From Streptomyces achromogenes (lineage in GTDB: Bacteria > Actinomycetota > Actinomycetes > Streptomycetales > Streptomycetaceae), in the NCBI RefSeq assembly GCF_030816715.1, contig NZ_JAUSYH010000001.1, forward strand, positions 8,308,001-8,372,000: a stretch of 64,000 bases of DNA, read 5' to 3'. Below the pieces are notes generated by a model, which saw nothing but the letters and a program-made list of their open reading frames with translations, did no database searches and was not told the DNA's origin. Made by a program: the position numbers and the translations under genes. Positions 6,217-15,854 of this stretch are shown in pieces. Numbering within the stretch: position 1 is the first letter of the stretch; each line of letters opens with the position of its first letter.

Positions 6217-9020
6217 GCGGCGCCTTCGACGCGCTGCGCGGTCAACTGCACGAGGCCGCCACGGCGTTCGCCGACGGCCCCGGAGCCCTGGAGGGCATCC
6301 TGCGGGGCATCGTCGACGACGTCGAGCGCGCCGTGCACGAGCCGCTGGAGATCTTCCCGGTCTGCCACCACTCGCCGGCCTCGGCGATCGCCATGGCGCG
6401 CCGGCTGCGCGAGAAGCAGCCGAAGGTCGTCTACCTCGAGCTGTGCGAGGACATGGCGCCGCTCCTCACCGAGTTGCGCAACTGCCGGCTGCCGGTGGCG
6501 GTGCAGTCGTTCGCCACCGAGATCGAGGGGTTCCCCGCCGACTGGTCGCCGCTGTCGGTGGTCGCGCCGGTCACCGAGGCCTCCGCCGAGTACCAGGCCA
6601 TCGCCTACGCGCTCGACACGCCGGGCGTCGAACTGGTCCTCGTCGACCGCTCCTCCGACCACGTCTTCCAGTGGGAGACCGACTCCGGCGCCGTCCCCCT
6701 GGCCGAGGCCGGCGCCGAGGGGCCCGAGACACCGGAGCAGAGCGCCCTGCACGGTGACGCCGTCGGCGTGGAGATCGGCGACCTGCGCCCGCGCTTCGCC
6801 GAACTGGAGGAGCACCTGCTGCGTCACGGCCGGGTGCGGCACTGGTCGGAGTGGTGGCACCAGTACGTGGAACTGCCCCTCGGCGACAGCGACCACGACA
6901 CCTACCGCCAGGTGATGCTGCTCATCGGCAGCCTCTTCCGGCGCCTCGCCCCCGGCGACCCCGGGAAGGTGCGGGTCGACGAGGACCGCGAACGGTACAT
7001 GTGGACGCGGATGCGCGAGCACCTGGCCGTCACCGGCGCCGACCCCGCCGACTGCCTCTACGTCTGCGGCGCCTTCCACGCGGCCAGCCGCGTCGCCGAG
7101 TTCGGCGTGCACGGCAGCGACGGCTTCGTCATCAGCCCGCCCAGCGGCACCCGATGGCGGCACGGCCTCATCCCCTCCAGCCATGCGGCGATCGAGGCGC
7201 AGTTCGGCCTCGCGGCGGGCTCGGTGTCCATCGCCGCGGCCGAATGGGCGAAGAACGTCCGGCGCACCGGCGTCCGCCCCTACCGCCTGGACGGCCAGGC
7301 GGGCACGAAGAAGACCACCAGGAGGACCACGCAGCCGAAGAAGGCCCTGCCCGCCGCCCTGGAACCCGCACCCCCGCCCGCCGACCGGCTCAGCGGATTC
7401 CTCCGGCGCCCGCCCGCCCTCGACGCCCTCGACGAGGCCGAACTGCTCGGCTGGTCGGTGGAGATCGTGCGGGCCGCCCGCCGCAACGGCTACCTCGCCT
7501 CCACCGCCGACGCCATCGCCGTCTTCGAGACGTCCATCATGCTCGCCGGGATGCGCGACCGCGCCAAGCCCACCCCGTACGACTTCCAGGACGCGGCGGT
7601 CACCTGCATCGAGAAGGACGCCGTGCCGGGCCGGCGGGACGTCGGCCGGCTCGTCGAGATCATGATGGGCGGCGACCGCCTCGGCCAGGTCGGCTACGAC
7701 GCGCTGCCACCGCTCGCCCGCGACGTGCACGACCGGCTCGCCCCGCTGAACCTCAGGCTCGAGCAGCGCGGAGTGCAGCGCGCCCTGCTCGACATCGCCT
7801 CCCAGCCGGACCTGGCGCACTGCTCCGACCTGCTGTGGATGCTGCGCCGGCTGCTGCCGCCGGGCGCCGCCCGGCCGATCATGGGCGAACGGCGGCTCGG
7901 CGAGCGCTCCCTCCAGGAGTCCTGGGACCTGGCGCTGGGCACCCATCAGCGCGCCCTCATCGAACTCGGCTACGAGGGCGTCAGCATCGAGCAGGTCCTC
8001 GAACAGCGGCTGCGCCGTGCCGCGTACGCCCCGCAGGCCACCGCCGCCCAGGTCCTCGAGGCCGTCGAGGACGCCACGCTCCACCTGCGCAGCCGCCGCC
8101 TCGCCGACGAACTGGGCACCCGCGCCCTGGAGGTGCTGGCCCACGAACGCTCCGTCGACGGGGCGCCGGAGGTGCTGCGCCGCGTCCGCCGGCTGCTGGC
8201 GTACCACCGCACCGCCGAACCGGTCCTGCCGCCCTGGATCGAGTCCTTCGTCACGACGGGATACGCGCACTACTGCACCCTGCTGCCGACGGCGTTCACC
8301 GACGAGGACGCGACCGTCCGACAGGTCGCCGCCATGCTGGGCTTCCTGTTCGGCATGGAGAGCCTCGCGCTGTCCCTCGGCTGCGACCGCGCCCAGCTGG
8401 AACTGGCCCTCGCCCAGTCCCACCCGACGGAGCCCGCGCGCACCGCACTGCTGTGGGCGGCGCAGACCCACCTGGGCACACTGCCGAGGCCGCGACTGCG
8501 GGCGCGCTGCGACGAGCTGCTCGGCAACCCGCTGGTGGTCCCCGCCTACCCCCGCTACCTCAGCGGGTTCGTGCACGCCCTGGAACCGGTGCCGGGCCTG
8601 GCCGACTTCGTCGTCGAGGCCGTGTCGAACGCGTTCGCCCGCCTCCCCGACCGGGTGCTGCTGCCCTGGCTGCCGACGCTCATCACCACACTGCGCGCCG
8701 GCGGAGCCGAGCTGGCGCCACTGCTGATCCGCGAGGCCGGCCGGGTCTTCCCCGCCCGGCTGCCGGAACTGGACGCCTGGGTGCCGCCGTGGCGGCTGCC
8801 GCAGGAACCGGCCGGTGTGCGTCCGCGGGCCGGCGAGGAGGCCGCGGGCGGCGGCGTGCCGCTCCTGGCCGCCCACCCGGCGGCCTGTGACGCCCTGGCG
8901 GACCTGCTGGGCTGTGACGGGGAGTGGGAGACCGCGGGGCCCGACCCGTCCGGAGCGGTCCTCCTCGGCCGCCACCCGGTCACCGCCGCCGCGCTGGAGG
9001 CGCTGCTGGCCGTCACCTGA
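6213..9020 (+). CDS. DUF5682 family protein, fourth gene of the operon
   Basis: A 935-aa protein recognised as DUF5682 from its N-terminal EIFPVCHHSPASA segment (about residues 46-58) and the later CLYVCGAFHAA, together with its linkage to SWIM, vWA and MoxR genes. The N-terminal region with paired conserved His/Glu positions (VYLELCED) recalls the ChaN/TraB-like fold, which includes metal-dependent hydrolases; this is inference. A basic Thr/Lys linker (TKKTTRRTTQPKK, about residue 366) separates it from a long helical C-terminal half. The start is set by the ATGA overlap with the MoxR gene. Its 3' end overlaps the convergent HEAT/LRV gene by 8 bp. Biochemical role unknown. Confidence 0.85.
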   Translation: MSGAFDALRGQLHEAATAFADGPGALEGILRGIVDDVERAVHEPLEIFPVCHHSPASAIAMARRLREKQPKVVYLELCEDMAPLLTELRNCRLPVAVQSFATEIEGFPADWSPLSVVAPVTEASAEYQAIAYALDTPGVELVLVDRSSDHVFQWETDSGAVPLAEAGAEGPETPEQSALHGDAVGVEIGDLRPRFAELEEHLLRHGRVRHWSEWWHQYVELPLGDSDHDTYRQVMLLIGSLFRRLAPGDPGKVRVDEDRERYMWTRMREHLAVTGADPADCLYVCGAFHAASRVAEFGVHGSDGFVISPPSGTRWRHGLIPSSHAAIEAQFGLAAGSVSIAAAEWAKNVRRTGVRPYRLDGQAGTKKTTRRTTQPKKALPAALEPAPPPADRLSGFLRRPPALDALDEAELLGWSVEIVRAARRNGYLASTADAIAVFETSIMLAGMRDRAKPTPYDFQDAAVTCIEKDAVPGRRDVGRLVEIMMGGDRLGQVGYDALPPLARDVHDRLAPLNLRLEQRGVQRALLDIASQPDLAHCSDLLWMLRRLLPPGAARPIMGERRLGERSLQESWDLALGTHQRALIELGYEGVSIEQVLEQRLRRAAYAPQATAAQVLEAVEDATLHLRSRRLADELGTRALEVLAHERSVDGAPEVLRRVRRLLAYHRTAEPVLPPWIESFVTTGYAHYCTLLPTAFTDEDATVRQVAAMLGFLFGMESLALSLGCDRAQLELALAQSHPTEPARTALLWAAQTHLGTLPRPRLRARCDELLGNPLVVPAYPRYLSGFVHALEPVPGLADFVVEAVSNAFARLPDRVLLPWLPTLITTLRAGGAELAPLLIREAGRVFPARLPELDAWVPPWRLPQEPAGVRPRAGEEAAGGGVPLLAAHPAACDALADLLGCDGEWETAGPDPSGAVLLGRHPVTAAALEALLAVT

Positions 9021-10584
9021 GAGGCAGGGACGACGTCACCAGAGCGCGGATGGCGGAGACGGCCAACGCCGGGTTGGCGGCGGCATGGTGGACCAGCTCC
9101 TCGTCGTCGAGGAGCTGCGTCAGCCGGGGCCCGGGGAGGTTCGGGTGGCGGGCGAAGGCGGCCCGCACGGCCGGGTCGGGGTCCCGGGTGAGCCGCTCCA
9201 CGGTGTGCGCGGCGGTCTCGGGATCGCGGGCGGCCAGGCGGCGGACGGCCGGGTCCGCGTCGTCGGCGTGCACGGCGAGGCCCTCGCTCGGGAAGCCCGG
9301 CCGCGTCAGGAGACGCTCGCGTTCGTCGCCTGCGTACTCGAGGAAGCAGCGCAGCAGCAGGCCCGCCGGGGGGTTCGGGTGGTTCTGGGCCAGCAGCACC
9401 CGGACGCCGAGGTCGTCGTCGGCGGCCAGCAGGGCGACCAGGTCCGAAGGCAGCGTGCGCTCCTTCGCGGCGGCCCGTCGGAGCAGCGGGTGGCCGGAGA
9501 GCGCGTCCCGGCGGACGGCCTCGGCGTCCCGCGGCGTCGCGAAGCAGGGGTGGAAGCCGAAGTCGCCGTGCTGGGAGACCTGGTAGTCGATGGCGGACCG
9601 TTCCCGCTCGCTCCAGGCGGGGTGGACGGAGACGGACAGGCGGACGCGGGCATCGGCGTCCGCGGCGAGGGCGGCGCGCTCGTCGGGGCCGAGGTCGGGG
9701 TGCCGGGCGATCGTCCGGCGTACCGCGGGGTCGGGGTCCTCGACGAGGGCGCGGCGTTCGGCGGACCCGAGGTCCCGTCGGCTCGCGACCTCCCGCCGGA
9801 CCTCCGGATCCGCGTCGCAGGACAGCAGGGCCACGACGTCGGGCGGAAGACTGGGGTTCCTCGCGATCATCCACCGGTCGTCGGGGCCGGCCGGCGCGGT
9901 GAGGACGCCGTCCACCACGGCTCTGCTGAGCGCGCGGTGGAGCAGGGCGTCCGTGCGGCCGTGGCAGGAGTGCGGAGGCAGGACGCTCTCCACCCACGCC
10001 GGATCCTCCTCCCGCGCGTTGCGCTCGGCTCTCTCCCGCACCTCGTCGTCGGGGTCGGCCAGCAGGGCGGCCCTCGTCCGGGCGGGGAGGGAGCTCCACT
10101 GGCCGGTTCCCCAGAGACGGACCTTCGCCACCGGGTGTGTGGGCATGGCCCGTTGCAACCCGGCGGATATCTGCCGGTAGAAGGAGCCGCCGAGGAGCTC
10201 GTTCTCATAGGTGGTGATCATGTACACGACTGCGTCGTCGGGCAGCGGTGCGACGTCGTCGGGACGGGTCACCCGTGGCCCCTCGGCGAGGTGGCCGCGG
10301 ACGATCCAGTCCGGGTCCGTCAGCAGGCGGGCCCGTGTGCGCGGGTCGGCATGGGGGTTGCGGGCGAAGAAGCTGCGCGTGTACGCGTCGGGATGCTCGA
10401 CGACGGCGTCCACGACGGCGTCGGGCAGGACCCGGTCCCCGCACAGCACCATCCGTACCGCGAGCGGCGCGTCCGCCAGCAGCCGCAGCAGCAGGTCGAT
10501 GGGCGTGGACGGATTGAGCGCGAGTCCGGCCAGTCGCCGGGTCGGCAGATCGGCCGCGGCCCAGATCTCGTCGGGCGTGCGCAT
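9013..10584 (-). CDS. HEAT/leucine-rich-repeat-variant (LRV) protein
   Basis: A 523-aa protein made almost entirely of helical repeats of about 24 residues, of the type LVEDPDPAVRRTIARHPDLG, LLADPDDEVRERAERN and LTRDPDPAVRAAFARHPNLP. Such LRV/HEAT solenoids are protein-interaction scaffolds. No catalytic motif or signal peptide is visible. The ATG at 10584 (MRTPDEIW) is preferred because AGGGGG lies 8 bases upstream; the in-frame ATG at 10608 falls within the hairpin at 10607-10636. It converges on and overlaps the DUF5682 gene by 8 bp. Whether it works with that operon is unknown. Confidence 0.8.
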   Translation of the reverse strand: MRTPDEIWAAADLPTRRLAGLALNPSTPIDLLLRLLADAPLAVRMVLCGDRVLPDAVVDAVVEHPDAYTRSFFARNPHADPRTRARLLTDPDWIVRGHLAEGPRVTRPDDVAPLPDDAVVYMITTYENELLGGSFYRQISAGLQRAMPTHPVAKVRLWGTGQWSSLPARTRAALLADPDDEVRERAERNAREEDPAWVESVLPPHSCHGRTDALLHRALSRAVVDGVLTAPAGPDDRWMIARNPSLPPDVVALLSCDADPEVRREVASRRDLGSAERRALVEDPDPAVRRTIARHPDLGPDERAALAADADARVRLSVSVHPAWSERERSAIDYQVSQHGDFGFHPCFATPRDAEAVRRDALSGHPLLRRAAAKERTLPSDLVALLAADDDLGVRVLLAQNHPNPPAGLLLRCFLEYAGDERERLLTRPGFPSEGLAVHADDADPAVRRLAARDPETAAHTVERLTRDPDPAVRAAFARHPNLPGPRLTQLLDDEELVHHAAANPALAVSAIRALVTSSLPLR

Positions 10585-10606
10585 GTGAGGGTCCCCCTGC
10601 AAAGGC

Positions 10607-10636
10607 ATGGGCCCCCTGCGGTGGCAGGGGGCCCAT
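10607..10636 (-). terminator. Perfect 13-bp hairpin terminator
   Basis: ATGGGCCCCCTGC (10607-10619), loop GGTG, and its exact complement at 10624-10636. It lies 40 bp past the stop of the GH43 gene on the minus strand and lacks a T-run, as is common in Streptomyces. It separates that gene from the LRV gene. Confidence 0.75.
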
Positions 10637-10676
10637 GACCCTAACCGTCCGGCACGACGACGTGCCAGGCGTTTCT

Positions 10677-13600
10677 CTAGCGGTGCCGCAGTCCGACCGT
10701 CACGACGCCGGCGACCCTCGTCATGATGCCGGTGTCGTAGGTGACCTTCCCGTCGGACGTCTTCCAGATCCTGATGTGGAAGGTGTCCGGGCCGTCCGTG
10801 ACGGTGACACGGAAGCGGTAGCCGCTCTTGCCGTTGACCGTGCCGGAGCCCTCCAGGACGGCCCGGTTGCCGGTCACGACGAGCCAGTCGAGGTGAGCGG
10901 ACCGGAACTTTGTGAGAGGCGACCGCAGGTCGAGCGTGACCACTCCGGCCGGGGCCGAGGCTCCCGGCAGGTAGCCGGCCGACAGGGAGAACTTCGGCTT
11001 GCCTCGGGACGCGGACAGGCCCGCGCCCACCGCCGGACCGGCGGCCCGGTCGTACACGACCAGTTCGGGCAGCGTCGTGGTGGCCTTGCCGCCGTCGTCG
11101 TCGGTGACGGTGATCACCGGGCGGCGCAGACCGGCCGAGGTGTAGGTGTGCTCGGTCCGGCAGCCGGACGCCGTGACGGCGCCCTTCGCCGGCCTGCTGC
11201 CGTCCTTCCAGTCGATCACGCAGGTGTGCGTGTCACGGGCGCCCGCGTCGGCGAACTTGACGGTGACGACCGCCGGCCGGCCGACCGACACCGGGGACTT
11301 GGGTCCGGTGGCGGAGGTGATCGAGGGAGCCGCGTTCGTCACGGCGACCACGGCCGTGTCGGTGCTGCGTCCGGCGGTCAGGGTGAGGGTGAACGTGCCG
11401 TTGTCGGTGCAGGTGACCGTGGTCCGGGTGGCCGCCGGGTCGGCGACCGTGCAGGGCGCGCCCTGTTCGACCGTCCACTTCGGGCTGCCCGCCCCGGAGA
11501 GCGTGCCGTTCAGGGCGATCCGGTCGCCCTCCACGCCCTTGGCGTCCGGACCGGCGTGCACGACGCCGACCGGGTCGATGCTCGTGAGCGTGGGCACGAC
11601 CTTCTTGATCAGTTTGTCGGCGTCGAACTCCAGCCTGTCGACGGTGGTCTCGCGGTGCATGCCGTCGCCGCCGGGGATCGCGAACCGGTGGTAGGCGATG
11701 TACCAGTCGTCGGTGCCGGGCACGTTCACTACCGAGTGGTGGCCGGTCCCGAGGATGCCCTGGGAGGCGTCCTTCTCCAGGATCACGCCCTGCTTGGTCC
11801 ACGGGCCGGTGGGCGAGTCTCCGGTGGCGTAGGCGACCCGGTAGTTCTCGTCGCGGGTGTCGTTCTCCGACCACATGAAGTAGTAGACGCCCTTGCGCTT
11901 GATGACGAAGGCGCCCTCGTTGTAGCCGCTCGGGGTGATGTCCTCGACCTTCGCGGTGTCGATCGAGGTCATGTCGGCGTTCAGCGGGACGACGTACCCG
12001 TGGCCGTTGCCGAAGTACAGGTACGACTGGCCGTCGTCGTCGGTGAAGGCCGCCGGGTCGATCATCTGGCCGGGGAACTGGCCCGCCTTCAGCAGCGGCT
12101 TGCCGAGGGCGTCCTTGAAGGGGCCGGTGGGGGAGTCGGAGACGGCGACGCCGATGTTGGCGTCGGCGCAGAAGTAGAAGTAGTACTTACCGTTCTTCTC
12201 GGCGATGGTGGGCGCCCAGGCCCTGCTGTCCGCCCAGCTCACGTCGGGGCCGAGGTCGAGGATGACGCCGTGGTCCGTCCAGTGCACCAGGTCGGTGGAG
12301 GAGTATGCCTTGAACTGCGTGCCGCTCCAGCCCTCGAAGCCGTCGGTGGTCGGGTACATGTAGAACGTGTCGCCGAAGCGGACGATGTTCGGGTCGGCGT
12401 TCAGCCCCGGCAGGACCGGGCTCCTCATGATGAGCGCGGACACCGTCCAGGTGCGCTTCTTGCCGTCGGAGCCGGTCACCTCGTAGGTCTGCGGCTTGGT
12501 GAAGTCGCGCAGGGCGCCGGAGGCCGGGGTGATGCCCGCGCCGTGGGCCAGGGTGAACTGCGGCGCCAGCGCGGTGATGTCGCTGCCCTCGGTCAGCGGC
12601 AGGACGATCGTGCTGTTCTTGTCGTTGATCAGCGCGTCCACCTTGAGAGCCGGGTGGGTCGCCGCCGCGATGCCGGTGGTGTTGCCGGCGAGCTCCAGGA
12701 CCTCGGCGGGCGTCAGGGCCCGGTTGTAGATCCGGAAGTCGTCGACCTCGCCCGCGAAGTACGGGTCCGGCGAGTACAGGGACTTGCCGATGTAGCCCGA
12801 GGCGTCCTTCGCGGCGTCGTACAGCTCGGACGGCTTGACGGTGACGCCGTTCACGCGGGCGACTTCGGCGCCGTCCACGTAGAGGACCGCCGTCTGGGTC
12901 GCGCCGTCCAGGGTGACGGTGAGGTGCTTCCACTCGCCCGGCGTGAGCTGCGCGCCGCCGATCATCTGCTTCTCACCGGACCAGGTGGCCTTGGTGATCG
13001 CGGAGAACAGCTTGCCGCTGCCGTTGGAGGGAGTGGCGAAGAGGTACTTGTTGCTGTCGGGGCCGAGCCCGAACAGCCACTGGAAGTTGTCGCCGCCCTT
13101 CCACTTGACGTACGTGGAGACGGTGACGCTGTCGACGTTCTTGAGCACTCCGTTCGGAATCTTCACGTACGGCGAGTCGGAGGTGCTGGAGCCGCCGGAC
13201 ATCTTGAACGAGCCGCCGTCGACGCCGGTCCCGAAGGCGGGCGTACGGACGTAGGTGCCGTGGAAGCCGTGGCCGCTGGAGTCACGGACGATGTTGCCGC
13301 CGCTCTCGTCGAAGCCGTAGTGCAGGAGCAGGTCCGCGGGGACGTCCGGGCCCTCGGCGGAGACCGTGACGTCGGCGTGGACCTCGATCGCCGCGTCGCC
13401 CGGCAGGTCGCCCTTCACCGCGAACGAGCCGGCCTGCGCGTACTGCGAGGCGTCGATGTCCGCCCAGGTGACGGTGACGGGCCGCTTCGCGCCGTCGGCG
13501 TACGTGGCGATCACGGTGGCCGGCAGCACCGGCGCCTCACCGATCCGCGTCTTCACCGACACGTCCTCGACGCCGGTGACGATCTGGTCCGGCTGGTAGG

Positions 13601-15854
13601 CGCGCAGCAGCCGGTCGTACTCGGCCTGGGTGACCGGCAGCACCGTTCCGTGGCGCGGCTTCGACGGCAGGTCGTAGCCGGTGGACGGTGTCCAGTTGCC
13701 CCCGGCGAGGTCCTTCGTCTCGAACGGGATGTAGCCGCGGCCGCCGAACTCGTCGAGGAAGGCGTACCACTTCTCCTCGGTGTTGGACTTGAACACCAGC
13801 GGCCCCTCCGCCGCGTTCATCGCGCCCTTGCCGATGCCCTCGGCGACCGCGGTCCAGGAGAGGTTCAGCAGCGAGTTGCTCTTCTCCTCGAAGACGAACT
13901 TGCTGTTGGGGGTGGAGGAGGTGTTGTTGCGCTCGTCCTTCGACAGGCGGAAGTACGTGCCGTCGTGCTGGATGACCGTGGAGTCGATGACCGAGTAGCC
14001 GCGGTCGATCCAGACCTTGGGCTCGCTGAAGGTGTAGAAGTCACGGGTGGTGGCGTACATCATCCGGTTGTAGGTGTCGCCGGAGTGCGAGGCGTTGTCG
14101 TACAGCTTCGACGCCCAGAACACCACGTACTGGCCGAGCTGGGAGTCGTAGTACGCCTCCGGCGCCCAGGTGTTGCCGGCGCTGTCCGGGGAGACCTTCA
14201 CCAGGCGCTGGTTCGTCCAGTGCACGAGGTCGGTGGACTCCCACACCATGATGGACTTGCTGCCGGAGCGCTGCGAGCGGTCCCAGTCGCCGTTGCCGTA
14301 GATCCTCAGGTCGGTGGCGATCTGGTAGAACTTGTCGCCCTCGGGGGAGCGGATGATGAACGGGTCGCGCAGGCCCTTCTCACCGAGCGTGGAGGTCAGG
14401 ACGGGCTTGCCGTCGTTCAGCTCACGCCACTTCAGCGGGTCGTTGCCCTTGCTGAGAGCCGCGTAGAGCTGCTCGCCGTCCGCGGTGCCCTCGCCGGTGA
14501 AGTAGCTGAACATGTAGCCCTTGAGGGCTTCCTTCACGGGGAGTTCGGGGACCTTCGCGGTGAATGTGCGGGTCGTCTTCGCGTCGCCCTTGGCGACGGT
14601 CGCGGTCAGGTCGGCCGTGGTGGCGCCGGCGCCGTGCGCGGGGCGGTGCACCACGCCGTCGGCGGAGACGACGTCCTCCTCGGCGGAGGACCAGGTCACG
14701 GTGGTGCCGAACGCGCCCGTCGCGGGAAGGGTGAGGTTGCCGCGGGCGTCGTCCAGGTTGTGGACGGTGAGGGCCTCGGCGGCCTGCTCGGTGGCGGCCT
14801 TGTCGTCGAGGGTCGGCAGGACGGTGACGTCGAAGGTCCGGGTGGCGGAGACCGAGCCCTTCTTCAGCGTCGCGGTGAGCGTGGCGTGCCCGTCGGGCTG
14901 GCCCGCGGCCGGCCGGGTCACCTTGCCCGCGTCGGTCACCACGTCGGTGTGGTCGCTGGACCAGGTGATCGTGGACCCGCCGGCCGGGCCGGTCTTCGGC
15001 AGGGTCAGATCGGCGGTGACGGCGCTCGTGTCGCCGAGCGTCAGGGCGGCCTTGTCGTCCGCGACGCCCTGGGTGGCGACGGGCAGGGAGAGCTGCTCGA
15101 CCTCGCCGGCGTCCAGTGCGCGGTTGTACACGCGGAAGTCGCGCATGCTGCCCTTGAACAGTCGGTCGCCCGAGTAGACGGACTTGCCGATGGCGTTGGC
15201 GGTGGTCGTGCCCGAACCGATCGCGCCGGGGGTGATGGTCACCGACGTGTTGCGGGCGACCTCGACGCCGTCCTCGTACAGCACGCCCGTGGTCCCGGAC
15301 TGGGTGTAGGTGAGGTGCTTCCACACGGCGCGCGTCAGGTTGTGGGAGTCGGCCGGCTTGGTGTTCTGCTCGGTCGACCAGTTGCCGGTCGCGATCGAGG
15401 TGCGCAGGGAGTTGCCCGTGGTGAACAGGTAACCGTTGCCGTTGCCCCCGCTGGTGTTGCCGAAACCGTAGAGGAAGTACGGCGTGGCCTGGGCCGCGTC
15501 CATCTTCACGTCCATCGCGACGCTGATCGACGTCATGCCCTTCATCACGTCGTTCGGCACCTTGACGTAGGTGTCCGAGCCGTTGAAGGAGAGGCCCTGG
15601 CCGGACGAGGAGAAGTCGGCGGTCCCGTTGACCGTGCCGTTCAGTCCGTGGCCGGAGGCGTCGGTGACCGTGGTGCCGGAGGCGCCGTCGAACTTGTACC
15701 AGAGGGCCAGGCCCTCCGTGACATCGGCGGCCTCCGTCGCCTGGACCGGAGTCGTGGCCACGGCCAGGCCCGCGATCAGGGAGACGGCGGTCAGTGCGGC
15801 CAGTCGTCCCGCCCCGCGCCCTGCCCGTCCTCGGAGTCGATGTCTGTGCGCCAT
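10677..15854 (-). CDS. Secreted multidomain protein with two GH43-like and two LamG domains
   Basis: A 1725-aa exported protein. Approximate order: signal peptide 1-42 (basic n-region, AALTAVSLIAGLAVA core); LamG 45-255; two bacterial Ig-like modules 260-440; first GH43-like five-bladed propeller 445-755; Ig-like Big_4 module 755-835; second LamG 836-1060; second GH43 1145-1430; PKD-like modules and a C-terminal tail to 1725. In the second catalytic unit the expected acids are visible: Asp in NADPNIV, Asp in MIDPAAF and Glu in YNEGAFV. The first unit has RDPFII, VIDSTV and AAEGPLV at equivalent places. GH43 enzymes remove arabinose, xylose or galactose from plant polysaccharides; LamG and Ig modules probably bind substrate or space the domains. 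The galactan locus at 27-36 kb suggests an arabinan or arabinogalactan substrate, by inference. It has its own terminator. Confidence 0.88.
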   Translation of the reverse strand: MAHRHRLRGRAGRGAGRLAALTAVSLIAGLAVATTPVQATEAADVTEGLALWYKFDGASGTTVTDASGHGLNGTVNGTADFSSSGQGLSFNGSDTYVKVPNDVMKGMTSISVAMDVKMDAAQATPYFLYGFGNTSGGNGNGYLFTTGNSLRTSIATGNWSTEQNTKPADSHNLTRAVWKHLTYTQSGTTGVLYEDGVEVARNTSVTITPGAIGSGTTTANAIGKSVYSGDRLFKGSMRDFRVYNRALDAGEVEQLSLPVATQGVADDKAALTLGDTSAVTADLTLPKTGPAGGSTITWSSDHTDVVTDAGKVTRPAAGQPDGHATLTATLKKGSVSATRTFDVTVLPTLDDKAATEQAAEALTVHNLDDARGNLTLPATGAFGTTVTWSSAEEDVVSADGVVHRPAHGAGATTADLTATVAKGDAKTTRTFTAKVPELPVKEALKGYMFSYFTGEGTADGEQLYAALSKGNDPLKWRELNDGKPVLTSTLGEKGLRDPFIIRSPEGDKFYQIATDLRIYGNGDWDRSQRSGSKSIMVWESTDLVHWTNQRLVKVSPDSAGNTWAPEAYYDSQLGQYVVFWASKLYDNASHSGDTYNRMMYATTRDFYTFSEPKVWIDRGYSVIDSTVIQHDGTYFRLSKDERNNTSSTPNSKFVFEEKSNSLLNLSWTAVAEGIGKGAMNAAEGPLVFKSNTEEKWYAFLDEFGGRGYIPFETKDLAGGNWTPSTGYDLPSKPRHGTVLPVTQAEYDRLLRAYQPDQIVTGVEDVSVKTRIGEAPVLPATVIATYADGAKRPVTVTWADIDASQYAQAGSFAVKGDLPGDAAIEVHADVTVSAEGPDVPADLLLHYGFDESGGNIVRDSSGHGFHGTYVRTPAFGTGVDGGSFKMSGGSSTSDSPYVKIPNGVLKNVDSVTVSTYVKWKGGDNFQWLFGLGPDSNKYLFATPSNGSGKLFSAITKATWSGEKQMIGGAQLTPGEWKHLTVTLDGATQTAVLYVDGAEVARVNGVTVKPSELYDAAKDASGYIGKSLYSPDPYFAGEVDDFRIYNRALTPAEVLELAGNTTGIAAATHPALKVDALINDKNSTIVLPLTEGSDITALAPQFTLAHGAGITPASGALRDFTKPQTYEVTGSDGKKRTWTVSALIMRSPVLPGLNADPNIVRFGDTFYMYPTTDGFEGWSGTQFKAYSSTDLVHWTDHGVILDLGPDVSWADSRAWAPTIAEKNGKYYFYFCADANIGVAVSDSPTGPFKDALGKPLLKAGQFPGQMIDPAAFTDDDGQSYLYFGNGHGYVVPLNADMTSIDTAKVEDITPSGYNEGAFVIKRKGVYYFMWSENDTRDENYRVAYATGDSPTGPWTKQGVILEKDASQGILGTGHHSVVNVPGTDDWYIAYHRFAIPGGDGMHRETTVDRLEFDADKLIKKVVPTLTSIDPVGVVHAGPDAKGVEGDRIALNGTLSGAGSPKWTVEQGAPCTVADPAATRTTVTCTDNGTFTLTLTAGRSTDTAVVAVTNAAPSITSATGPKSPVSVGRPAVVTVKFADAGARDTHTCVIDWKDGSRPAKGAVTASGCRTEHTYTSAGLRRPVITVTDDDGGKATTTLPELVVYDRAAGPAVGAGLSASRGKPKFSLSAGYLPGASAPAGVVTLDLRSPLTKFRSAHLDWLVVTGNRAVLEGSGTVNGKSGYRFRVTVTDGPDTFHIRIWKTSDGKVTYDTGIMTRVAGVVTVGLRHR

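Noticed and set aside
11400..11422. A TTGTCGGTG match inside the GH43 gene
   Set aside because: The hexamer eight bases later is CGTGGT, not TANNNT, and the site is antisense within coding sequence.
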